Of a stretch of 64,000 bases of DNA, positions 45,495 through 53,095 are shown piece after piece. The position numbers and the translations under genes are program-made. Under the pieces are notes generated by a model that was not told where the DNA came from, searched no databases, and was given only the letters and a program-made list of their open reading frames with translations. Each line of letters starts with the position of its first letter. The first letter of the stretch is position 1. The DNA comes from Kaistella chaponensis (GTDB lineage: Bacteria; Bacteroidota; Bacteroidia; Flavobacteriales; Weeksellaceae): assembly GCF_900156725.1 (NCBI RefSeq), contig NZ_FTOI01000001.1:1-64000 (forward strand), written 5' to 3'.

Positions 45495-45519
45495 AACCGC
45501 CCAATCAGGCGGTTTTTCT
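45495..45519 (+). terminator. Rho-independent terminator of speB
   Basis: AACCGCC at 45495-45501 pairs with GGCGGTT at 45508-45514 around a 6-base loop, followed by T residues. A 60-codon frame at 45523-45705 downstream has no recognised relatives or leader signals and is not called. Confidence 0.8.
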
Positions 45520-45711
45520 TTTATGAAAGGGTCACAAGATATTCCGTTGGCAACTTATTTTCTCTGTTCGCGAGTAAAGTATGATCCTTTTAAATTAAAG
45601 AATCTCGATGACAAATATTTTGCAGATATCGGCGTTGCGAAGCATTCTTCATTGTATTTCATTCATAAAACAGCTGTTTTAAAGTTTTTTCACCGGAAAG
45701 TTTAAAGCTAG

Positions 45712-45870
45712 AGTGCAAGAAGCTTTCCGGAGTTCCGGAAAGTCTGTTGCGAGGGTGCAAGAAGCTTTCTAGTGTTCCTGAAAGTTCCAAACACTCGTGC
45801 GACAACTTTTCCGGAAGCTCTGAAAACCTGTCGCACGCGTGTAAGAACCTTTCTGGAAATTGGGCAACGC
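45712..45870. repeat. Array of about 42-bp hairpin-forming degenerate repeats
   Basis: Between speB and the convergent CocE-like gene lie nearly four units of 41-43 bp, beginning near 45712 (GAGTGCAAGAAG), 45754 (GTGCAAGAAG), 45797 (GTGCGACAAC) and 45838 (GTGTAAGAAC). Each carries a CTTTCYGG-like inverted core. Unit 1 holds the perfect hairpin CTTTCCGGAGTTCCGGAAAG (45723-45742). Unit 3 has the outer stem GTGCGACA (45797-45804) with TGTCGCAC (45829-45836). The stems differ in sequence but keep pairing, which is suggestive of structure. The rest of the gap, 45871-46007, shows nothing recognisable. Confidence 0.7.
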
Positions 45871-46007
45871 AAATGTCGTCATGAACTAAAAATATACTGT
45901 TCTGTGCCTGCTTCTTCTCGATTTGCTTTCCCTAAAATGGAATAAAATAAAATTAGTTTAAAATGAGAATGAAAGGAATATGGTTCTCCTCTGTAGTATT
46001 TTTTAAT

Positions 46008-47864
46008 TTACTTCAAAACATCAACCTCCAAAGAACTATCTCCAAAAATTTTAATAAAAGCTTTCGTGTAGTCTTCTTTTGTGGCAAAGTTGGGATTCTC
46101 TAGAAATTTCTGAGGATTCACGACGAACAAAGGAAACCAGGTGCTGGAAATCTGAATCTGAATGCGATGTCCTTTTTTGAACGTGTGCATCACATCCTGA
46201 AGTCTGAAATTAACAGCAGTTTTCTGATTCGGAACCAAAGCTTCGCCTTTTTCACGAGAATTTCGGAATCTTGCAGGCATAATTTCGCTGCGAACCATTT
46301 GATGATAATTGTTGTAAATCACGCCTTCCTTCTTTTCTTTCGGAACAAAATCTGCGGGATAAACATCGATTAATTTTACGGCAAAATCTGCATCAGTAGA
46401 AGTAGAAGCGATATTGAGTTTCGCCATTAATTCGCCACCAAAAGTCATATCTTCTGTCAGAATATCGGTCGTGAAAGTGATCACATCTGGTCTTCCTACC
46501 GCAAATCTTTGGTCTTCGCTCATGTAATTTTTCGGCGTGAAACCATTAAAATCTTTTAAATGATCGGAGCTTAAAACAGGATTGTTCGGGTCGCTGTAAT
46601 ATTCTGAAGCCGCATTGGAAGCTGCGTTTTTCAAGGTTCCATCTGCTAAATAGAAACTAACTTTTTTCACATTTTTCGATGGATATTGCGCAAATTCCCG
46701 CCATTCTTTGCTTCCCGTATCGTACATCACCGCTTCCGGAATTCCTGCGTCGGTTTTCGGGTCACCTTTTAAATAATGATTAAAGAATTTTGTTTCTAAA
46801 TTTTTCTGATAAAAGGTCGAAATACTGTCGCCAAAATAGATTTCATTATGAAAAGCTTTTCCGGTTTCTCTTCCCCAAGCTCCGTGAGAAAAAGGTCCCA
46901 TCACGATGGTGTTTTTTGCTTTTGGACTGGTTTTTTCAATGGTTTTATAAATATTTAATGGTCCGGAAAGATCTTCTGCATCAAACCAACCTCCAACAGT
47001 CATTACAGCGTGGTTTACATTTTTCAGATGCGGAAGCAGACCTCTTTTTTGCCAATATTCATCGTAGTTTGGGTGGTTCATGATTTCGGTCATGAAGAAA
47101 TTATTTTTGTAATATTTTTCATATCCGTCTTTCAAAGTTCCCATTTCGCGGTAAAATTTCAATCCGTCTTCTGAGGTAGGCTTAATGAAAGTGTCCATAA
47201 ACCAACTGTCTTTTTCTGCCTTGGTTTTTTGAATTCCAAACACTGGGAAAGTTCGGAAATAACCCATCATAAATTTTCCGTTGTGCAGAAAATCATCATT
47301 CCAAAAATCCGAAATTGGTGCTTGTGGAGAAGAAGCCACCAAACTTGGATGATCGGCTAAAATTCCTGCTGCTGTATAAAATCCCGGATAAGAAGTTCCG
47401 TATTGCCCAACTTTTTTATTGTTGTTTTCAATGTTTTTGATGAGCCAATCGATGGTGTCGTACGTATCGGTACTTTCATCGACGTCTTTTTTAGATTTGC
47501 GTTCCACTTGCGGCGTCATATTCGTAAAAGTTCCTTCACTCATGTATCTTCCGCGAACATCCTGATAAACGAAAATATATTCGTCATTCAGCAGATATTT
47601 ATTGGGACCCAACGATCTTGGAAATTCTGTTTCACCATACGGCGCAACGCTGTAGCAAGTTCTTTGCATCAAAAAAGGCAGTTTTTTTGTTTTGGAAATA
47701 TCTTTCGGAGTATAGATGGAAGTAAAGAGTTTCACCCCATCTCGCATTGTGATATAAACCTCCTTTTTATTGTAATGTTCTTTAACAAAAGTATTGTCTG
47801 GCTTTTTTTGAGCAAACGTAAATATCAGTAAAAAGAGAAAGGAAAATTGAAAGTATTTTTGCAT
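46008..47864 (-). CDS. CocE/NonD family exported hydrolase
   Basis: Secreted serine hydrolase of the X-Pro dipeptidyl-peptidase S15/CocE family; 618 residues from the ATG at 47864. The signal peptide is KYFQFSFLFLLIFTFAQKK. The catalytic domain includes MRDGVKLFTSIYTP, the nucleophile in VGQYGTSYPGFYTA, and the acid/His regions VGGWFDAEDLSGPL and GPFSHGAWGRETG. The C-terminal jelly-roll domain ends FKKGHRIQIQISSTWFPLFVVNPQ. The upstream start at 47975 is rejected since it overlaps the divergent alkB gene and gives no signal peptide. Probably hydrolyses esters, amides or peptides outside the cytoplasm. Confidence 0.9.
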   Translation of the reverse strand: MQKYFQFSFLFLLIFTFAQKKPDNTFVKEHYNKKEVYITMRDGVKLFTSIYTPKDISKTKKLPFLMQRTCYSVAPYGETEFPRSLGPNKYLLNDEYIFVYQDVRGRYMSEGTFTNMTPQVERKSKKDVDESTDTYDTIDWLIKNIENNNKKVGQYGTSYPGFYTAAGILADHPSLVASSPQAPISDFWNDDFLHNGKFMMGYFRTFPVFGIQKTKAEKDSWFMDTFIKPTSEDGLKFYREMGTLKDGYEKYYKNNFFMTEIMNHPNYDEYWQKRGLLPHLKNVNHAVMTVGGWFDAEDLSGPLNIYKTIEKTSPKAKNTIVMGPFSHGAWGRETGKAFHNEIYFGDSISTFYQKNLETKFFNHYLKGDPKTDAGIPEAVMYDTGSKEWREFAQYPSKNVKKVSFYLADGTLKNAASNAASEYYSDPNNPVLSSDHLKDFNGFTPKNYMSEDQRFAVGRPDVITFTTDILTEDMTFGGELMAKLNIASTSTDADFAVKLIDVYPADFVPKEKKEGVIYNNYHQMVRSEIMPARFRNSREKGEALVPNQKTAVNFRLQDVMHTFKKGHRIQIQISSTWFPLFVVNPQKFLENPNFATKEDYTKAFIKIFGDSSLEVDVLK

Positions 47865-47926
47865 TGAATTAATTTTAAACGAAATTATAAAATTAAATAC
47901 AGAAATTTGATCTTTAAATTGTATTG

Positions 47927-48556
47927 ATGGAATTATTTGAAAATATCGCAGATCCGCACAGAAATCTTTTGCCACAAGATGGAACAGTGAATTATTACGG
48001 GAAAATTCTGCAAGAGAAAAAAGCCAATCAGTTTTATTTAAAACTATTGAATGATATTGAGTGGCGAAATGACGAAGCAGTAATTTTCGGCAAGAAAATC
48101 ATCACGAAAAGAAAAGTGGCGTGGTATGGCGACGAAAATTTCGAATATACGTATTCTAATTCTACAAAAAAGGCTCTGAAATGGACGCCGGAACTTTTAG
48201 AACTGAAGAAATTAACGGAGGAAATAACCGGGGAACAATTTAATTCCTGCCTTCTTAATTTATATCATGATGGAAACGAAGGAATGGCTTATCACAGCGA
48301 CGGCGAGAAGGATTTGAAAAAAAATGGCGCAATTGCCAGTTTAAGTTTCGGGGCGGAAAGAAAATTTTCGTTCAAACACAAATTCACGAAAGAAAAGGTA
48401 GAACTTGTTTTAGCCAACGGAAGTCTTTTGGTCATGAAAGATCAAACGCAAAGTTTTTGGCTTCACCGATTACCGCCCACCAAAAAAATATTTACACCAA
48501 GAATTAATTTAACATTCCGGATGATCATGGAGGATGTTTCTTTGTACGCAGGATGA
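47927..48556 (+). CDS. AlkB-like 2-oxoglutarate-dependent dioxygenase
   Basis: 209-residue Fe(II)/2-oxoglutarate dioxygenase expected to remove alkyl lesions from DNA or RNA bases. The iron site is YHSDGEKDL (His-x-Asp) with the distal His in FWLHRLPP, and the 2-oxoglutarate Arg pair is in TPRINLTFRM. The substrate lid region NSTKKALKWTPELLEL and FNSCLLNLYHDGNEGMAYH are typical. Start at ATG 47927, one codon after the TTG. It is divergent from the CocE-like gene with a 62-bp gap. Confidence 0.92.
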   Translation: MELFENIADPHRNLLPQDGTVNYYGKILQEKKANQFYLKLLNDIEWRNDEAVIFGKKIITKRKVAWYGDENFEYTYSNSTKKALKWTPELLELKKLTEEITGEQFNSCLLNLYHDGNEGMAYHSDGEKDLKKNGAIASLSFGAERKFSFKHKFTKEKVELVLANGSLLVMKDQTQSFWLHRLPPTKKIFTPRINLTFRMIMEDVSLYAG

Positions 48557-48688
48557 GAATTGACAAATTCTTTTCGAATGAATGAATTAATTTAAAATTT
48601 TATGAAAATTTTATCATTTTTTAGTATTTAAGAGTGCATTTTATTGTTAAATTTGAAATTACAATTTTAATATTAAATAAATTCAACT

Positions 48689-49168
48689 ATGAAAAAAACA
48701 ATTGCAATGGCTGCTTTAGCGCTAGTCGTGTCTATCGGTTCTATTTCTTGTAAAAAGAAAATTTCTGATGCTGATCTTCAAACTCAGGCAACTACAGTAG
48801 TAACCTCTAATCCAAACGCTTCGGTTGAAGTAAAAGAAGGTACTGCACATTTGAGCGGAACTTTTGCTGATCAAGCTTCAAAAGATAACATGATTGCTTC
48901 GTTAAAAGCAATTCCTGGAATTAAAGATGTGATGGACATGTCTACAATTGCAGCGCCGGTTGTCGTAGAAACTGTTTCTGCAGTAGATCCTATGGTTCAG
49001 CAAAAAGTGACTGATGCCGTAAAAGATTTTCCTTCTGTAAAAGTGGAGGTCGTAAATGGCGAATTAACTTTAACTGGAAATGTTTCTCCTACTCAAGCAA
49101 AACAAATTAAAATGTCTGTAGATGCTTTGAAAGCTGGGAAAGTAAATTATAACTACACCGTAAAATAA
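48689..49168 (+). CDS. Lipoprotein with two BON domains
   Basis: 159 residues. The signal peptide AALALVVSIGSISC ends in a lipobox Cys. Two BON domains follow (ADLQTQATTVVTSNPNASVEVKEG... and DPMVQQKVTDAVKDFPSVKVEVVNGELTLTGNV), folds that bind membranes or phospholipids and often act in envelope stress (compare OsmY). It is 6 bp upstream of the SH3-domain gene, so they are co-expressed. The localisation at the periplasmic face of a membrane is inferred. Confidence 0.88.
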   Translation: MKKTIAMAALALVVSIGSISCKKKISDADLQTQATTVVTSNPNASVEVKEGTAHLSGTFADQASKDNMIASLKAIPGIKDVMDMSTIAAPVVVETVSAVDPMVQQKVTDAVKDFPSVKVEVVNGELTLTGNVSPTQAKQIKMSVDALKAGKVNYNYTVK

Positions 49169-49174
49169 TTAAAA

Positions 49175-49594
49175 ATGAGCGAATTACAAGATAAATATGC
49201 AGGAGTAATTGCTGCAGCACAATCAGCTGGAGTTTCTAATCTTCAGGTGAGCGAGCAAGAAGGTATTCTTTATGTTTCTGGTCATGCCGGATCAACTTCT
49301 GCAAAAGATGCAGTTTGGAACGCTCTTGGAGCAATAGATTCTACGTATTCTGCTTCTGATATTAATGTAGATGTACAGGTTGTAGGATTAGAAGCTGGAG
49401 CAGTTTTAACTGTTGCTACTGAAGATTCTAATCTGAATATTAGAGAGGAAGCTTCTACAGATGGCGCTATTGTTGGTAAAGCAGCAAAAGGTGAATCTGT
49501 AACATTAGTCGAGCAAACAAATGATGATTGGTGGAAAGTAAGAACTGCCGATGGAGAAGAAGGTTATGCTTACGCAAGATATTTGCAAGCGTAG
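49175..49594 (+). CDS. BON-like and SH3 (SH3b) domain protein
   Basis: 139 residues. The N-terminal half (LQDKYAGVIAAAQSAGVSNLQVSEQEGILYVSGHAGS) resembles a BON domain of the neighbour. The C-terminal 65 residues are a bacterial SH3 domain with SNLNIREEASTDGAIVGKAAKGE and DDWWKVRTADGEEGYAYARYL. There is no signal peptide, although bacterial SH3 domains usually bind cell wall, so its location is puzzling. It is tied to the BON lipoprotein by a 6-bp gap. Ends with TAG. Confidence 0.85.
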   Translation: MSELQDKYAGVIAAAQSAGVSNLQVSEQEGILYVSGHAGSTSAKDAVWNALGAIDSTYSASDINVDVQVVGLEAGAVLTVATEDSNLNIREEASTDGAIVGKAAKGESVTLVEQTNDDWWKVRTADGEEGYAYARYLQA

Positions 49595-49615
49595 TTTTCT
49601 CTCAAAACTATAATG

Positions 49616-49645
49616 AAACCTCTGATTTTTCAGGGGTTTTTTTTG
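49616..49645 (+). terminator. Rho-independent terminator of the BON/SH3 pair
   Basis: ACCTCTGA at 49618-49625 pairs with TCAGGGGT at 49630-49637 (one G-T pair), followed by a T run. Confidence 0.8.
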
Positions 49646-49807
49646 TGGGAACCAACCTAAAAAATAATTCTACAAAAGCCGGCGTCATTTTTCGGAAACG
49701 TGTTTTGCTTTTCAATTGATGTTCGCTGGGCTTTCTGTGCAAAAAAGAGTTCTCATTCAATAGCGTGTCTTAAGTCCTCTTTATAGCTGATTTTTCCTAA
49801 AAAAAAC

Positions 49808-49815
49808 TATATTTG
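49808..49815 (+). promoter_or_regulatory. -7 promoter box (TATATTTG)
   Basis: Perfect TAnnTTTG match 17 bp before the ATG of the symporter gene. Confidence 0.55.
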
Positions 49816-49832
49816 TAGAATAAGCAAAAATT

Positions 49833-51083
49833 ATGAAAGGTCAAAATAAACTGTTCATCGCTATTATCGTCGCATTAGTTGTGGGAGTTATCATGGGCGG
49901 TGTCGTTCATACGCAATATCCGGAGAGTTCGGAGGGGTTTTCAAAAAACATTAAGTTACTTGGTACCATTTTCATCCGTCTGGTTCAGATGATTATTGCG
50001 CCTTTGGTTTTTACCACTTTGGTTGTAGGGATTGCAAAAATGAGTGACATCAAAATGATTGGTAGAGTAGGAAGTAAAGCCATGCTTTGGTTTATTACGG
50101 CTTCTTTGGTTTCGTTAACGATCGGATTGGTTTTTGTGAACTGGTTAGAGCCAGGTCGAGTAATGCAATTGGCAAAACCTGCTGCAGATGCTGCAGGAGA
50201 GGTGGTAGCAAATAGTAAGGGTTTGTCTTTAGAAGAATTTGTAAAGCACATTATTCCCAAAAGTTTGTTCGAAGCATTTGCAACCAATGAAGTTTTGCAA
50301 ATTGTTGTTTTCTCTATAATGTTCGGTATTGCTTTAGCCAATATGGGTGAGGAATATACCAAACCTATTGTTCGGGCTTTAGATATTTGTGCCCATGCAA
50401 TTCTAAAAATGGTCGGTTACATCATGTGGTTCGCTCCACTTGGCGTTTTAGGGGCGATCGCGGCAGTTGTTGCTACCAATGGTTTCGATATTTTCAAAGT
50501 GTACGCTATTTATTTGCGTGATTTTTTCTTTGCCTTGGCAATTTTATGGCTTGTTCTCTGTGTTGTAGGATATTTAATTTTAGGGAACCGACTTTTCGAA
50601 TTGTTACGAAGAATCAAAGAACCTTTACTCATTGCATTTTCCACCACAAGTTCTGAAGCGGTCTTCCCGAAATTGGTAGAAGAACTGGAAAGATTTGGGT
50701 GCAATAATAGAATTGTTTCTTTCATTTTACCTTTAGGATACTCCTTTAACCTCGATGGAAGTATGATGTACATGACTTTCGCTGCGATTTTTATTGCGCA
50801 GATTTATGGGATCGATATGACTTTGGGACAACAGATTATCATGCTTTTGGTTTTGATGCTTACTTCCAAAGGAATTGCCGGAGTTCCAAGAGCGAGTTTG
50901 GTAATTATTGTTGCAACCTGCACGATGTTCGGAATTCCACCAGAAGGAATTGCCTTGATTTTACCGATCGATCATTTCTGTGATATGGGAAGAAGTATGA
51001 CCAATGTTTTAGGAAATGCTTTGGCAACTTCTGCCGTTTCCAAATGGGAAGGTCAGCTGGAAAATCATGGTGGAGATCTCTAA
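49833..51083 (+). CDS. Dicarboxylate/amino acid:cation symporter (DAACS family)
   Basis: 416-residue inner-membrane carrier for glutamate, aspartate or C4-dicarboxylates driven by Na+ or H+. Characteristic segments are the hairpin TTSSEAVFPKLVEELERFG, GYSFNLDGSMMYMTFAAIFIAQ, the second hairpin SKGIAGVPRASLVII, and LPIDHFCDMGRSMTNVLGNALAT near the end. Substrate not resolvable by eye. Monocistronic. Confidence 0.95.
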   Translation: MKGQNKLFIAIIVALVVGVIMGGVVHTQYPESSEGFSKNIKLLGTIFIRLVQMIIAPLVFTTLVVGIAKMSDIKMIGRVGSKAMLWFITASLVSLTIGLVFVNWLEPGRVMQLAKPAADAAGEVVANSKGLSLEEFVKHIIPKSLFEAFATNEVLQIVVFSIMFGIALANMGEEYTKPIVRALDICAHAILKMVGYIMWFAPLGVLGAIAAVVATNGFDIFKVYAIYLRDFFFALAILWLVLCVVGYLILGNRLFELLRRIKEPLLIAFSTTSSEAVFPKLVEELERFGCNNRIVSFILPLGYSFNLDGSMMYMTFAAIFIAQIYGIDMTLGQQIIMLLVLMLTSKGIAGVPRASLVIIVATCTMFGIPPEGIALILPIDHFCDMGRSMTNVLGNALATSAVSKWEGQLENHGGDL

Positions 51084-51197
51084 TTTTTCTAATTGAAATA
51101 TGGAATTGAGAGCTGAATGAAGAAATTTTTAGCAAGAATTTCTTCTGCGATATTTACAATTTTTTGTAACTTTCCTACATCTCTTAATTTCAGTATT

Positions 51198-52037
51198 ATG
51201 AAAAAATTTTTACTCCTTCTATTACTGCCTATTTTTCAATGGTACAGTTCGCAAATTACTTTTCAAACTTATGTTTATTCGTTTGGACCGCAACCGTATA
51301 ACGCTATGTTAACCGGAAATGGAACCATTTACTATACCACGGATGGAACGAACCCAACGCTTAATTCCATGTCTGGATTAAATGAAGTAAATATTAGTAT
51401 TTCCAAAGTACTGACTGTAAAAGCGATGCTTAAGAATAGTTCGAATCAGTTGTCGCAAGTCTTTTCAAAGAAATATTATTTTGGACCATTTCCAAGCAAA
51501 ACGGTTTATTTTAAAAAACCACCAACTTGGACAAATGCCTGTTCTTTTAGTAATTCAAATGACCCGCAAGTGACTATCGATTTTTTCAGTGGACCACCTA
51601 TGACGCCAGTTTGTGAGGGTTGGTTGAAGGGAAATCAGGCTTTTTTTGTGGGACAGGTCACTTTTGATAATTGTGTATTTCCTCCAATGTCTCCTCTTTA
51701 TCAATATTTTAATATTGTGACAGAAGATACGGTTTATTATGATTATTCTTCGGGACCAATTACCAATCCTCCTGCTTGTTTATTAGCAACAAATGATCCT
51801 GGTAAAAAAATTGCGGTTGTGAAGATTTATCCCAATCCGGTACAAGAATTTTTCAATATAGATTCCGATATCGATTTTGAAAATTATGAAATCATCGATT
51901 TTAATGGAAAATCTGTGAGGCAAAATAAAGTTGCGGGCAAAAAAATAAATGTTTCTTTGCTTCCCGCTGGAACCTATTTCATTAGATTAATGACCTCCGG
52001 AAATTTAACTCATATTTTAAAATTTATCAAAAATTAA
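51198..52037 (+). CDS. Type IX-secreted protein with C-terminal sorting domain
   Basis: 279 residues. The start at 51198 (MKKFLLLLLLPIFQWYSSQ) gives the proper signal peptide; the longer frame from 51117 does not. The N-terminal part has the chitobiase-like stretch NGTIYYTTDGTNPTLNS. The C-terminal 75 residues form a type A sorting domain (VKIYPNPVQEFFNI, IIDFNGKSV, then LLPAGTYFIRLMTSG and LKFIKN), recognised by the type IX system whose translocon gene sprA begins at 61536. Expected to be secreted or surface-attached. Actual function unknown. Confidence 0.85.
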   Translation: MKKFLLLLLLPIFQWYSSQITFQTYVYSFGPQPYNAMLTGNGTIYYTTDGTNPTLNSMSGLNEVNISISKVLTVKAMLKNSSNQLSQVFSKKYYFGPFPSKTVYFKKPPTWTNACSFSNSNDPQVTIDFFSGPPMTPVCEGWLKGNQAFFVGQVTFDNCVFPPMSPLYQYFNIVTEDTVYYDYSSGPITNPPACLLATNDPGKKIAVVKIYPNPVQEFFNIDSDIDFENYEIIDFNGKSVRQNKVAGKKINVSLLPAGTYFIRLMTSGNLTHILKFIKN

Positions 52038-52262
52038 AGGTAAAATTTTGGTGATCGTTGGAATTGATGATTTCATTAAAACCGAATGTACCCTGTTTAT
52101 TTCGGAGTCGATCTCTAATTCTTATCTCTGGATTTTGCGGAATAATGGTCATTCTACCCCGATTTTTTGTAAAGATATTTGTATTGAACCTGTTAATCAA
52201 TTCTTTTAAAATCCCATTAGAAAATTGAAGGTTTAAAAAGAATGGAATAATCGGACTGTTTT
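52030..52262 (-). pseudogene. Possible gene relic in the gap before the aquaporin gene
   Basis: On the minus strand the frame from about 52262 to a stop at 52033 stays open for about 75 codons and reads as protein-like text (GILKELINRF, then GRMTIIPQNPEIRIRDRL and FGFNEIINSNDHQNF). It has no ATG at its 5' end, the first one being halfway, at TTATTCCG-coded MTIIP. The opposite strand is also open for about 58 codons, so the signal is ambiguous. I recognise no family. It may be a decayed gene or chance. Confidence 0.2.
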
Positions 52263-52269
52263 TTAATTA

Positions 52270-52309
52270 CTAAAAAAGACCATTGTAATCAAACAATGGT
52301 CTTTCTTTT
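52270..52309. terminator. Bidirectional terminator between convergent genes
   Basis: AAAGACCATTG at 52275-52285 pairs perfectly with CAATGGTCTTT at 52294-52304, with an A run before and T-rich DNA after, serving the T9SS-substrate gene and the aquaporin gene. Confidence 0.85.
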
Positions 52310-52328
52310 CATGTTATTTGTTAAAGGT

Positions 52329-53054
52329 TTAATCTCTGAAACTTTTTGGATTTTCAATTAATAACCCATGGATAAAAGCTGCGGCAATACCTCCCAAAAC
52401 TGGGGCAACAATAAATAACCAAAGTTGCGAAATTGCAGCTCCACCTGCGAAAAGAGCTGGTCCGATACTTCTGGCTGGATTTACAGAAACTCCGGTAATT
52501 TTTATTCCAACTATATGAATTAGAGTTAAAGACAATCCAATCGCCAAACCTGCAAAACCACCGTTAATATTTTTGGTCGAAGTTGAACCCAAAATCACAA
52601 ACAGAAAAATAAAAGTGAAAATAAATTCTGCTACGAAAGCTGCTAAAGTATTGTATTCTCCCAAATATCCGGTTCCCCATCCATTTGATCCGAGAGCGTA
52701 TGGTTTCATATTAAAACCTGCGATCTGATTGGTGACCAATACATATAAAATTCCGGCGCCAATAATCGCTCCTATTATTTGGGCGACGATATAAAAAGCA
52801 GCTTCTTTGGCTTTCATTCTTCCGGCAACGACCATTGCCACTGAAATTGCTGGATTAATGTGGCATCCAGAAATATGCCCGATTGCATATGCCATTGCTA
52901 CGACACTGAGTCCAAACGCAAAAGAGATTCCTAATAATCCAACTCCTGTCGTTCCATCTGCTCCTGCAATTACGGCACTTCCGCAACCCATTAAAACCAA
53001 GACCATTGTTCCGAGCATTTCTGCTACAATTTTCGATGTTAAAGATACATTCAT
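52329..53054 (-). CDS. aqpZ: Aquaporin Z-like water channel
   Basis: 241-residue MIP-family channel with six membrane helices and two half-helices carrying the NPA motifs (GCHINPAISVAMVV and VSVNPARSIGPALF). The selectivity Arg follows the second NPA (NPARSIG) and the His in GLSLTLIHIVGIKITG is typical of water-specific AqpZ rather than glycerol facilitators. Monocistronic. Confidence 0.95.
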   Translation of the reverse strand: MNVSLTSKIVAEMLGTMVLVLMGCGSAVIAGADGTTGVGLLGISFAFGLSVVAMAYAIGHISGCHINPAISVAMVVAGRMKAKEAAFYIVAQIIGAIIGAGILYVLVTNQIAGFNMKPYALGSNGWGTGYLGEYNTLAAFVAEFIFTFIFLFVILGSTSTKNINGGFAGLAIGLSLTLIHIVGIKITGVSVNPARSIGPALFAGGAAISQLWLFIVAPVLGGIAAAFIHGLLIENPKSFRD

Positions 53055-53095
53055 TTTTTTTCGTTTTTGAGTTTATAAGTTTTTATCAATTGTTT

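Noticed and set aside
45523-45705. 60-codon plus-strand frame after the speB terminator
   Set aside because: It has no recognised relatives, no promoter-like box close by and lies between a terminator and a repeat array. Too weak to call.
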